Part shown: piece by piece, positions 22,674 through 32,929 of the stretch
Position numbering within the stretch: the first letter of the stretch is position 1
How the letters are laid out: every line of letters starts with the position of its first letter
Source: Meandrina meandrites
Taxonomy: Eukaryota > Cnidaria > Anthozoa > Scleractinia > Meandrinidae
Direction of reading: 5' to 3'
Assembly: GCA_963693305.1 (NCBI GenBank)
Contig: OY855909.1
Coordinates: forward strand, 6,271,345-6,335,344
Length of the DNA stretch: 64,000 bases
Made by a program: the position numbers and the translations under genes
Notes under the pieces: generated by a model
Databases searched by the model: none
Seen by the model: only the letters and a program-made list of their open reading frames with translations
Told to the model about the DNA's origin: nothing

Positions 22674-23001
22674 GAAAGTCTGTAAATATGAGTGTTTATT
22701 TCGCCATAACCCTTATAATAATACGAATTTCACAAAAGCGATACGTTACATTACGCATATGGACGTTCTTTATCTATTGACGCTCATTTTAATTTTAAAA
22801 TCTATCCGCCGTTTGAGTTTTAGGGTTTATTCTGTTCTGGTCACGTGATGCGTTACATATGGCCGTGACTTGAAACTCTTGGAGGAATGTTCAATAGGAC
22901 AAACTCGTACAAAAAGCTTATCTGTATGAGGTCTGGTTTCCAAAATATGACAATTAGAAACCTGCCTTAGAAACAAATTGGTAGTTAAGAGTCACCCCCC
23001 T

Positions 23002-23412
23002 TAAGCCCCGGCCAAACGCTCGCAACATTTCAACACAACATATCGCAACATTGTTGGTTCATGTTGTGAGATGTTGTGAAGAAACTGGCCAAACGCACGC
23101 AACATTTCAACGCAGCATATTGCAACATTGTTGAGCACAATATGACCCAATATGTTTGGCCACCCTGTTGCAACATGTTGGATAGCGCAATGCTCCGGCA
23201 CAACAATGTTGCACGAACGCGGCCAAATGAGTACAACACCATGCAACGTCCAAAATGTTGCGAGAAAAATTTGACCATTTTCAAACTTGAGCCAACAACA
23301 CGCAACATGTTGCAACATGTTGTAACAGGGTGGCCAAACGTGCGCAACATGTTGAGCCCAACAATGTTGCGGTATGTTGCGTTGAAATGTTGCGAACGTT
23401 TGGCCGGGCCTT
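23002..23412. mobile_element. MITE built of CAACATGTTG words
   Basis: The ends GCCCCGGCCAAACG and CGTTTGGCCGGGCC are inverse. The body is dominated by GCAACAT and ATGTTGC words in both orientations, plus inner copies of GGCCAAACG. The open frames across it on both strands come from this repetition and are not proteins. Confidence 0.8.
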
Positions 23413-23881
23413 TCAATCCCAGTATATGAGGCGCAGCTTTAAGCGAGAGTTCGAAAACTCAGTGGACTATAACGCATACTATTAACTCTGCTACTTGTAT
23501 AGTCTTCTCTGGTCGCAAAAAATAGGACTAAACATCATCTTTTTTCGTCATTATATTTTCACCATTTCAAAAACAATTGGATGAAAATCGAAAATCTTTC
23601 ATGCCGCAAAAAAAAAATTGCGTAACGGGACATTAATTGTTGAAAAGAGCTTCATTGATCGAGAAAACTGTCTTCTATTAATACGAATTCAACGGTCCTC
23701 TTACCAGTGTCGATTAATATTGAATTCACATTCTGAATGTGTTAGCAGTTAGATTCATGTTAGATGCACTGATACATGTACCTTCTGACCGAATGTTCTA
23801 ATTTAAAAGGTCTGTTCCGAAAGCTCTAATTCTGAAGTCTGTGGACTTCGTAAAAAAACTGTAAGTGATATCAAGTGACTA

Positions 23882-26800
23882 TTAAGCGTATGCCTGACCA
23901 TAGCACTTGAGTTTTCCTAATGCGTGATATCCTTCTTCGTCATGCCTATTCAAGTCTCCCAGTCTGATTTGTGTCACAGGCAGAGCAGACTTGTCTGTCA
24001 ACAGACCGCTGTCCTCTCTCCAACCGGTGTTACTGCCAGTGTTATGACAGTTACACTTACTACTATAACGACTGGAACAAGACTTTGTTACTCCGCATGC
24101 GCACATCTTATCATGGCCTGTAGCTCCGCCCCAGTAGTTCATCCGCGTTCCATCACGTGACACCCACCAAGCATAACTGTCCTCAATAAAATATATGTCA
24201 TTGTTGCACTCAAACTTGATAAACTGTTCACAGTTCTGTGAGACTCGAGTGAGTGCTGCTAGCTGAGTGGTGCTGACTCCAGTGTATCGCACATCTTTAC
24301 TGTAACATCCTGCATAACCACATAAAGAAGGACCAACATGGGTTCTACTCTCACTGTCGTGACTGATGACCGTCACGCCAACACCGCCCTTGTCACTCAT
24401 GTCACAGTACACACTAAAGGGAGTCACGCCTCCTTTTCCATCAGGGTCAATCATATAACTACCGGAAGAGTTTCCACTGCGGCTCGATTTTAAATCGCTG
24501 CAAGATTTAGGAATCACCTCGATGAGAGTGTTTGTTTTAATAGAACGATGAAAATTTCTGGCTACGCATGTGTAAGTTCCGGCATCGTTTAAACTAAGGC
24601 TCTTGAGAACTAAAGTGCCATTGGGATAAAGAATATGATTTGGGAGATGACTTTGGCCTGCTATTTTCCAGGAAATGTCTATGGCACCCTGAGCTGTACA
24701 GTTCAGAATCACGGCGCTAGAACTTGATGCGACAAGTTTCACAGGTGGAAGCAACTTAAACTTGAGCTCTTCAATTACTGTAATTTGTGCCAGGGCAGAA
24801 TCTTCATTGAGCAGATTTTTAGCTGAACATACATAATCTCCTCCGTCTGCTTTTGTTACACTGAGAATAACCATTTTTCCCTTTTCAACCTGGAATCGCT
24901 TTTTCATTGCGTTGTTATACCACTTACGCCACGTGACCGTTGGTGTCGGCTGACCAGTAGCTTGGCAGACCATGTTCACGTTCTGTCCTTCTTCAACGAT
25001 GACAGATGAGGGCTTGCGAGTGATCAAGGCGCCAACTAGAGGAGCAAATAAGGGAACAGAAATACAACTAGAGAAAATCAGAATTACAAAAAAAGAAAAT
25101 ATTCATGAAAATTAAAAGAACTTTCACATAGCCAGAGAGGCTGTTTCATAACAACATGTCGGCAAAAAAATACGAAATACATATATATCAATACATTATT
25201 TAGTAAGTATTAAAGTATAATAGTATTTTCCTTATAAGAAGTGTTATTTGTAACAGTATTCCTCTTTTTCCATCCGTACTCACGTTAGTTTTTCTACTTT
25301 TTTCATTATTTTCTCTGTGAATATAATTTCAGCTGTTACTGTCACTCTTTTTGGTAAATTTATATAAATATCAATAAAATTAATAAAAAATGTTTTCTTT
25401 TGTGACATGGTGTGCTCTCTTCTTTCTTGCAGGCACTGCTGTTGTTCAAACTAGCATGTCGACTTAATCAACCGTTCCTGTTTATAACTGTGTTAATAAA
25501 AATACTGTTTGTTGTTGTTTTCATAAAAAAGTCCTTACAAACTCTTCTACATTACCCACTCAACTCTGCGCAGCAATCACTAGCTCTAAAATACCCTAGT
25601 ATATGAATACCTTGAACAGCCAACGTAGCCGAAGACATCATTTCTCCAAGAATATTTCTTGCCACACAAGTGTACCTTCCTTCATCTTGTGACGTCACAT
25701 CTGTAATCATCAGACCACCACGTGACGGTACAACTCGTTTGTCCGCAACAAGAATGGAATTCTGCTTCAGCCACGTGACTTTAGGTTCTGGATTTCCTTC
25801 CACCTCGCACTGAAACGAGGCTGTACCAGTTTCGTTTACCACCATGGACATCGGAGGTGCCACAATTGAAGGGGCTGAGATAGATTTACCAGGATCGCCC
25901 TTGGGTCCTTGGGGTCCTTCGTCGCCTTTATTTCCAGGAGGTCCCTGAATTCCCTGAGTACCTTGGTTTCCTTTAGGTCCCTGTGTCCCTTGCGGCCCGG
26001 GCGGTCCATGTTTACCTGGAGAACCTCTGGGACCAGGCCTGCCTCGTCTTCCCCTGATGCTTTTGGGGCAGTTGATATTGCATGCCAGGCTACTGAAGGC
26101 AAGTCGCAGTCTTCTGATTTCGTCACGATCGATAGTTTCGCTGGCGTTTGTATCTTCCAGGTGGCGTTTGTTACGGATGTGTGGCTCTACAAAAAACATG
26201 GCAGTAATACTTCAGTGAGTCCTTTTTCACTCAGTCAATTTTGAACCACTTTTCGCAGTTTCATGATTTTACAGTGAACAGAAGGATTTCATCAGTTAAA
26301 GAAGTGGGCAGTTATAGAAAAACCTGATAAGGTTTCCACGACGCTGATAATAAATCGAAATCGAAACTTAGGCATTTAAGTTACAATTGATTCCGTCAAA
26401 CACGAAGTTGGACTCGACTAGTCCCTCATTCTCCCCACGGTCATGCAAGGTGAGCAAGGTGAGCAAGTGACCGCGCGAGAAACTCGTCGACGCGCGTCGC
26501 GTGTCTTTCTGAAAAGTGATTATCTCGCGTGCTTACAGGGATGGCGGAGACTATTCTAAAGTAGTAGGGCTAAAAAATCTGTCCAAGAAAAGCAAGCGTT
26601 TGGGGTCGCTGTTCTGCCATTTATCACGCATTTGCGCGCCATCATTTACAACCCCAATAAATATAACAAAGCCGTCCCCACTTGGTATATCTTCCAATGC
26701 AGTAAATATGTTAAATGAAACTGCCTAAGCTTGCTACTTTTTGAAGTTGTCAAAGTTTCTCCTCCGGTTCTTCCGCGCAACTGTGCCGAGTCTTTGACTT

Positions 26801-28208
26801 CGTGAACCGCATACGCAAATGTAGAAGCCTTTTGTTACTTCATGTTGTAAAATTCATACATTATCCCTAGCATCTGGAGGCCTAAAAAATCAATCCAAGC
26901 CAAAACGTGGTAGGGCTATAGCCCTACCAGCCCCTCCCCCTCCCCGGTCCCTGGCTTGGTATAGGGAATCTTCCTTACCTTATTACTTGAAAGCACTACA
27001 AGTGTTGATAAATTAACTTCTAGTAAACTCACAACTATAGGTGTTTGCTTTTCTTTTGTCATGAAACGCTTGTGTTCAATGTTTCAGTTTCTTTCTAAAA
27101 AAAGCCGGCAGTTGCCATAAAAAAAAATCACTAAAATGCAATTCCAACTTAAAAATGCTCAGTAATCGCTTCCTAGACTTCCGTAGGCTAACTTCAAGTG
27201 TCGGGCAAACATGTCACTAAAATGTTCGTACAATTACTAATAGCTAAATGCACAAAGGCCTCACGGAGTAGGCCTTCAGCCATCACGACATATAATTTTT
27301 TTCCGTGTTACTCGGGTTATGATGTTCTTCTTGTTTTTCGTTACTATAGAGCACTGTAGTTGTTCCCAGTGCATCCTCAAGTGGGTTTTGCTCTTTAGGC
27401 CTGGTTACTCTCATTATGCCAGGCTCCTAACGCTTTCCAATTTTTTTTTATTTTCGCGCTTCACGGGGGTCCAGGAAAAAAATTACGGCATAACTACGAG
27501 CATAATAGCAACAATTGAGCATAATTTGGAGCATAATAGTTCGTTTTTGAGAGCAATGCCAAAAAGCATTATGCTCGATTTCTGGAGCATAATGTGTCAA
27601 CCCCTAACGGAGCCCTTGAGCCTCCCGGAGTAGGCCTTCAGCCATCACGACATTTCTGTGTTATTCAGGTTATGATGCTGAAAGGAAATACCTTTTAGTA
27701 ATACATTTTTTCGATAGCGTCTAACAAGAGAATCACACTGTTTAGATCTAAAAGGCTTTTGCTTTGACAGTTGAAAACTCCATACTTTTCGCATGAGTTT
27801 ATTATTAGAATAGGCTTCGATATTCGGAATTGTTTCCCCCAAAATAAGAACATGGAATGGCGATTCAATGGAGTCCACAGGAGTCATGTTTCAACTTCCT
27901 TGTTACTTTCAGCTTAAGCTTCTTGACATCAATAAAAATCCTCGCCTATGACTATTTTCTCAACCATTGAATAACTCACCTTTCATTGAATCACCTTGCA
28001 ACATTTTCATCACAGACTCATTTTCGTCGTTTGCTGTGTTTCGTGGCTCCAGCTTTTCTTCTCTTTGTTGATTCAAGACTTGAAGCATTTGTCGATGAAC
28101 GTAAAGTTCGATCTCGACATGAATCAATCCCGCAAAGCAAATAACGGAGAGAAATATCGATGAAAACATCACTGTGTTGGTAGCAGGGCGTGTCTTTGAT
28201 ATCTCCAT
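23882..28208 (-). CDS. Type II membrane collagen-Ig-fibrinogen-like protein (3 exons)
   Basis: The product has 652 residues. The exons are 28208-27980, 26186-25611 and 25035-23882. All borders are GT-AG and both introns are phase 1. Residues 14-33 are a hydrophobic signal anchor ([17 protein letters not shown]), so the C-terminus should lie outside the cell. RNKR at 81-84 fits the furin consensus, so the ectodomain may be shed. Residues about 122-176 are 18 Gly-X-Y triplets. Three Ig domains follow (about 179-268, 269-358 and 359-447), each with its Cys pair and a YxC. The C-terminal 200 residues form a fibrinogen-like domain closest in pattern to contactin-associated proteins ([34 protein letters not shown]). 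The layout recalls gliomedin-type shed collagens. The start is the Met beside the anchor; an in-frame Met 58 codons upstream (28382) also exists. A role in adhesion or matrix is inferred. Confidence 0.85.
26540..26952. repeat. Interspersed repeat, uninterrupted copy (in intron 1)
   Basis: It aligns with 29336-30560 once the 842-bp insertion there is removed. Shared words include CAACCCCAATAAATATA and TTGACTTCGTGAA. The ends contain TAGGGCTA in both orientations. The family is unknown. This copy preserves the empty target site of the insertion seen in its partner. Confidence 0.75.
27259..27679. repeat. Direct repeat flanking a GCATAAT-rich palindromic block
   Basis: A 60-base segment containing GGAGTAGGCCTTCAGCCATC occurs at 27259-27325 and 27620-27679. 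Between them are several GCATAAT/ATTATGC words in both orientations. This may be an insertion with duplicated flanks, or two related repeats side by side. Confidence 0.5.
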
Positions 28209-28469
28209 AATACCGACCGGAGAGGAGGGGAGAATTATCAAGCTTTTACAAAAGTCTTCGATATAAAGCGTGACTTGTGTCTGTGTGGCCGAAGGCAGAC
28301 AAAAACATAATGTTTGTTGGCACTGAGTAGTAACCCTTCTTTGACCTTTTTCCGGTTTCAGCTTGCATTGGATCAGTTTCAAACCCCCCAGGCTAGAGCT
28401 GTTTCATTTTCACTGTCAATGTGCCATGCATTTGGGTTGTGGGGTGGGAGTATGGGTGAAGAGATGGTA

Positions 28470-28671
28470 CAGTAAGGTCGCGATATAACGAAGTACCAGG
28501 GGACGCGGAGATTGTGTTCGTTATATCAGGGGTTCGTTATACCGGACTGTTGTCCTAATACATTTTACTGTTAGTATAACGATGACCGGGCTGAAGAATT
28601 TACCGTTCAGTTCGTTATATTCCGGCCGGGTTTTTCGTTATAAAGCGGTTCGCTATATCGGAGTTTCAGTG
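28470..28671. mobile_element. Short TA-target element (pogo/Tigger-like ends), copy 1
   Basis: The left end reads CAGTAAGGTCGCGATATAAC and the right end, reversed, CACTGAAACTCCGATATAGC. TA lies on both sides. The repeated TTCGTTATA words are typical of pogo/Tigger MITEs. It lies upstream of the collagen-Ig gene. A diverged partner lies upstream of the second gene copy at 32615. Confidence 0.65.
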
Positions 28672-29335
28672 TATACGGAACCTTTATGGAATCGACCGGA
28701 GTCTATATACCTTGCGGCATCGGTTTGAAGCATTTGTAGTGTGGAATGCAATGTAGAGTTTCAGATATTGCTCGGTGTCAAAGAATTATTACTCAGGCCC
28801 TTCTCGGCTCGCTTCGCTCGCTGATTTCTTTGGGAGCCTGCTCGCAGGCTACAAAGTATGGGCAAGATATTTCATACTGTCTTGTCTTTGTCTAAGAATG
28901 GGAAAAGAAACCTTCAGTACATGCATGTAATGAAAATTAGTTTATCGTTCGAGATTACAAGATTTTGATGGGCGTGCAAGCTTTCAATAATGTTGGCGGG
29001 TAACCTAAAGCGTCAGGAATTACGAGCAACGCCAACCAATTACTTTCCATTGAAAGGAATGTGGTGAATCCTCGCGCGCGCTATTTTTGTTCTCGTCCAA
29101 GATCTTTTTTTTTTGGGCACGGCATGCAGAGATTCGCCTTCGCAACGTACACAAACTGCTTTACAGTGTATAAATGTTGAATGAAAAAGATCAGGGTACC
29201 CCATGGAAACAGAGTAGGTTAAGAACTGAACGTAAAAAGGAAAGTATTGAAATGCAATACATGTAATAGCAATTCGCGCAAGAATCCTCTTAACGTGCAT
29301 GTAGTGACAGTCTAGCCAGTAGGTTTTAAGAGGAA

Positions 29336-30560
29336 GGACCGCGGAGACCATTTAAAAGTGATAGGGCTAAAAAGCCTGGCCATTTGGGGTCTCTGTTCTG
29401 CCATTTATCATGCATTTAATTTGCGCGCCATCACATTTACAACCCCAATAAATATATCATAGCCGTCCGCGCTTGATATACCTTCAAATGCAGTAAATAT
29501 GTTAAATAAAACTTCCTAAGGCTCAGTTCAGACGTCGTGCTTCTGCCATGCCGAACTGAATTGTAATAGGTTCGACTGTAGCAAGGCACAAACACGACTC
29601 TGATCCAGACGTCGTGCCAAATTCAGGACTTACTGAAGTCACGTAACGATTAGTCAGCGTTGATCAAACAAAAATGGCGCCGTCACTACCCCCAGTCAAA
29701 ATACATTTAATATAATTTATGAATTTTGTTTGGCACGGCAGTACCCTGGGTGTCAGAGGGTTTTTTGGTTTTGTTTTGCGGCGACAGTGAGCGGCAAAGC
29801 CGCAATCGCGAACGAGCGAAAAAAACCGTTCTGTATCTCGGAACCAGTTGAAATATCAAAGATTTCCCGCATCCAGTCGGTAGGACCGCAAATACATCTT
29901 CTCTCGTGATGAAGTGAAGCAGGGCTTGTTCTTGAACAGGTTTCAGTTCAAAAATTTCGGAAAAAAAGTATCTAACGCGTACGGCACTGTATCCCGAAGG
30001 ATCGGCGCTCGAATTCGTTGCTCACTTCCACCGCCATTTTATTTGTTTACAGTTTCTTCTAGCCAAAAGACCGGTTTTTACCGCTCCTGGGGTGTTTACA
30101 GTGTTTCAACCAATGCGAAATAGTGTTAGATCATTATTACTCGAAAACGACTGGTCCTAAGTACGAAAACCAATCAACGACCGAATTCAAATTCTGTACT
30201 CATGGAAGTCAGGTTCATACCAGCCGTGACCAGAGGGTTTTTTTTCGCTCGTTCGTTCATGATCGCGGCTTCGCCGCTCACTGTCGCCACAAAACAAAAC
30301 AAAAAACCCTAATTCCTGAATTTAGTTCGGCACGGCAGAGGCACGACGTCTGAACTAGGCCTAAGCTTGCTACTTTTTCTATTTGCCAAAGTTTCCTCGC
30401 AGCTGTGCCGAGCCTTTGACTTCGTGAAGTGTATATGCAAACGTAGAAGCCTTTTGTTACTTCAAGTGGTAAAATTCATACATTACCCCTGGCATCTGGA
30501 GCCCTAAAAATCAACCAAAGCAAAAAAGTGGTAGGGCCTCCCTCCCCCTCCGCGATCCCT
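29336..30560. repeat. Interspersed repeat, copy interrupted by an insertion
   Basis: This is the same repeat as 26540-26952. It is split by the element at 29520-30361. Confidence 0.75.
29520..30361. mobile_element. 842-bp TIR element with TAA target duplication (Harbinger-like)
   Basis: Ends of about 44 bases are near-perfect inverses (AGTTCAGACGTCGTGC, then GCCGAACT). TAA is duplicated at 29517-29519 and 30362-30364. The partner repeat at 26540-26952 shows the uninterrupted site CCTAAGCTTGC. A 3-bp TWA duplication is characteristic of PIF/Harbinger. A second, inner inversion (GCGGCGACAGTGAGCGGC near 29780, reversed near 30275) lies inside. There is no transposase. Confidence 0.85.
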
Positions 30561-31200
30561 GAAGAGAATGAAACAATGTTCACGGCAAATCTCTTCAAAC
30601 CTCTAATTAGCGCGATAAGATAAACAGAATATTGTGTCTGTGACTACATTACAGCCCTTTCAGATAAAATAAAGTTTGTTGTTATATAGGAGGAAACTGC
30701 AGCATTGGTCAATAAACTGTGTAGATCTTAATTTCTTCTACAATTAATTCCAAAGGAATAATTTATTCAAATGTTGTTATATCTAGTAATGTCAACTGCC
30801 CTTTTTTGTTCAAATGCTTTTCAAGTTAAAACAGAATATTGAATCTGTGCCTAACTATTTGCAGTGCTTGCAGATAAGAGTTGACTGCTATATAAGAGAT
30901 TACAGTGTTCGGTCGATAAACTAGGTCGGTCAAGCTTAGTAAATTCTTAAGGAACATTGTGTTCAAACACTATTATAACTTAATTTTAGCTACCGTTTTT
31001 GCTTAAATGCTGTTTAAGTTAAAAACATTTCCGTGTTCCAACTAAGATTAAAACTCTTTTTTTGTCTTCGCAAAATTCAGTTAATAACTGAGGTCAACAT
31101 GGTCATGTAAATGCGATCATTTCAGTTCTTTTCAGAATACTCGCTGTTGTCTTGTAGGAGTTGTAAAGCAACTGTCAGTGATATCAAGCGGCTAATAACC

Positions 31201-32171
31201 TTACGCCTGACCATAACACTTGAGTTTTCCTAATGTATGATATCCTTCTTCGTGTGAGTCATCAAAGTCTGCCAGTCTGATTTGTGTAACAGGAAGAGCA
31301 GACTTGTCTGTTAACAGACCGCTGTCCTCATACCAGCCGCCCCTACCATTATTATCACAGTTGCACTTTTTACCACCAGAACACTAGTTTGTTACTCCGC
31401 ATGCGCACATCTCGTCATGACCTGTAGCTCCGCCCCAGTAGTTCATCCGTGTTCCATCACGTGACACCCACCAAGCATAACTGTCTTCAATAAATGTTAT
31501 GTCATTATTGCACTCAAACTTGATAAACTGTTCACAGTTCTGTGAGACTCGAGTGAGCTCTGCTAGCTGAGTGGTGCTGACTCCAGTGTATCTCACATCT
31601 TTACTGTAACATCCTCTATCATTACATCCAGGAATGTTACCAACATGGGTTCTACTCTCACTGTCGTGACTGATGATAGTCACGCCAACACCGCCCTTGT
31701 CACTCATGTCACAGTACACACTGAAGGGAGTCACGCCTCCTTTGCCATCAGGGTCAATCATATAATTACCAGAAGAGCTTCCACTGTGGCCTAATTTTAT
31801 ACTGCTGCAGAATATGGGTTTAAGCACTTCAAGAACAGATGTTACCTCGATTGAACGTTGGAATTTTTTATTATTAATTTTACTATTACGCAATGACTGT
31901 TAAATATTGTTTCACGGGTTTAATAAAAGCGCTCTAACTCACCTTTGTTTGAATCGCTATGTAGCATTTTCATCACACACTCATTTTCGTCGTTTGCTGT
32001 GTTTTGTATCTCAATCTTTTCTTCTCTTTGTTGATTCAAGACTTGAAGCATTTGTCGATGAACGTGAAGTTCGATCTCGACGCGAATCAATCCCGCAAAG
32101 CAAATAACGGAGAGAAACATCGATGAAAATATCACCAAGTTGAAGACAGGGCGATTCTTTGATGTCTCCAT
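31201..32171 (-). pseudogene. Truncated tandem copy of the collagen-Ig-fibrinogen gene
   Basis: The first exon (32171-31943) is intact: anchor [16 protein letters not shown], stalk, and the same GTGAGTT donor. After only about 50 bases the sequence jumps into the tail of the third Ig domain (KFQRSIE...) and the fibrinogen-like domain. The collagen exon, the furin site and nearly all Ig sequence are gone. The fibrinogen-like frame is open until an in-frame TAG at 31384-31386, where the intact copy has a Ser codon (GVTN-stop versus GVTKS). Beyond it the frame remains open for about 60 codons to the original-type end (KCYGQA-stop at 31201). The overlap of Met 32345 and Met 32171 matches the two start choices of copy 1. 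It is probably a pseudogene, although exon 1 could still be used. Confidence 0.8.
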
Positions 32172-32339
32172 ACTGTCGTTCGCAGAGGCTGCGAGAATTT
32201 TCAAGCTTTGACAAAAGTCTTCGATATAAAGCGTATCTTGTGCTTGTGTGGTCGAAGACAGACAAAAACACAATGTTTGTTGGCACTGAGCAGAAACCCT
32301 TCTTTGACCCTTTTCCGGTTTCAGCTTGCATTGGATTAG

Positions 32340-32600
32340 TTTCAAAACTTTAGGCTAACCTCCCGCTTCCCGTATCTTCTACTCCCGCTTCCCGCTCCTT
32401 TCCGTAGTGGTTCTCTCCCCTTTGTCCCATTTCTATTGCAAAATATCACGAAATATATATTGCGAAATTTTTTTTCAGTTTCTCTCGGTTCCCTGGTTCC
32501 CGCCACCTTTGGACTGCCGCTCCCCGCCCTCTCCTCTCCCGCCTCCCGACCCTTTTCTCCCGGGCTCCTGCCCTCCTGTCCCTCCTCGCTAAGGAGATGG
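32340..32600. other. Pyrimidine-rich repeat-like block
   Basis: CTCCCGCTTCCCG-type words are repeated. It looks like a degraded low-complexity or MITE segment. The open frames on both strands here are not convincing. Confidence 0.4.
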
Positions 32601-32614
32601 CCTCCTGGACGGTA

Positions 32615-32818
32615 CAATAAGATGACGAGATAACGAATCACCAAAGGACTAAAAAATCGTGTTCGTTGTATTAGGTCTTCGTTATACCAAAGATGTGTTC
32701 CAATACATTTTACTGTAAGGAACTGTGACTTGGCCTACCCGGAAAATATATCGTTCGCTAAACCGGCCGGGTATACGTACTTCGTTATAAATAAGTTCGT
32801 TTTATTGGGGTTCCATTT
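32615..32818. mobile_element. Short TA-target element (pogo/Tigger-like), copy 2
   Basis: It occupies the matching place upstream of the truncated gene copy. It shares TTCGTTATA words and a TA flank with 28470-28671 but is clearly diverged. It was probably carried along in the tandem duplication. Confidence 0.55.
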
Positions 32819-32929
32819 TATACTTTATCTTAAGACGTTCCCCGGGAACGTTTACGCCTAGGACATCGGTTTAAAGCATTTCTGAAGTGTGAAATCAGGG
32901 TATAGTACGATTGTAGATGTTGCCCCTTT

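Noticed and set aside
23001..23429. Three overlapping frames of 105-128 codons with repeated CCNML words
   Set aside because: They arise from GCAACATGTTGC repeats in a MITE and are open on both strands for that reason.
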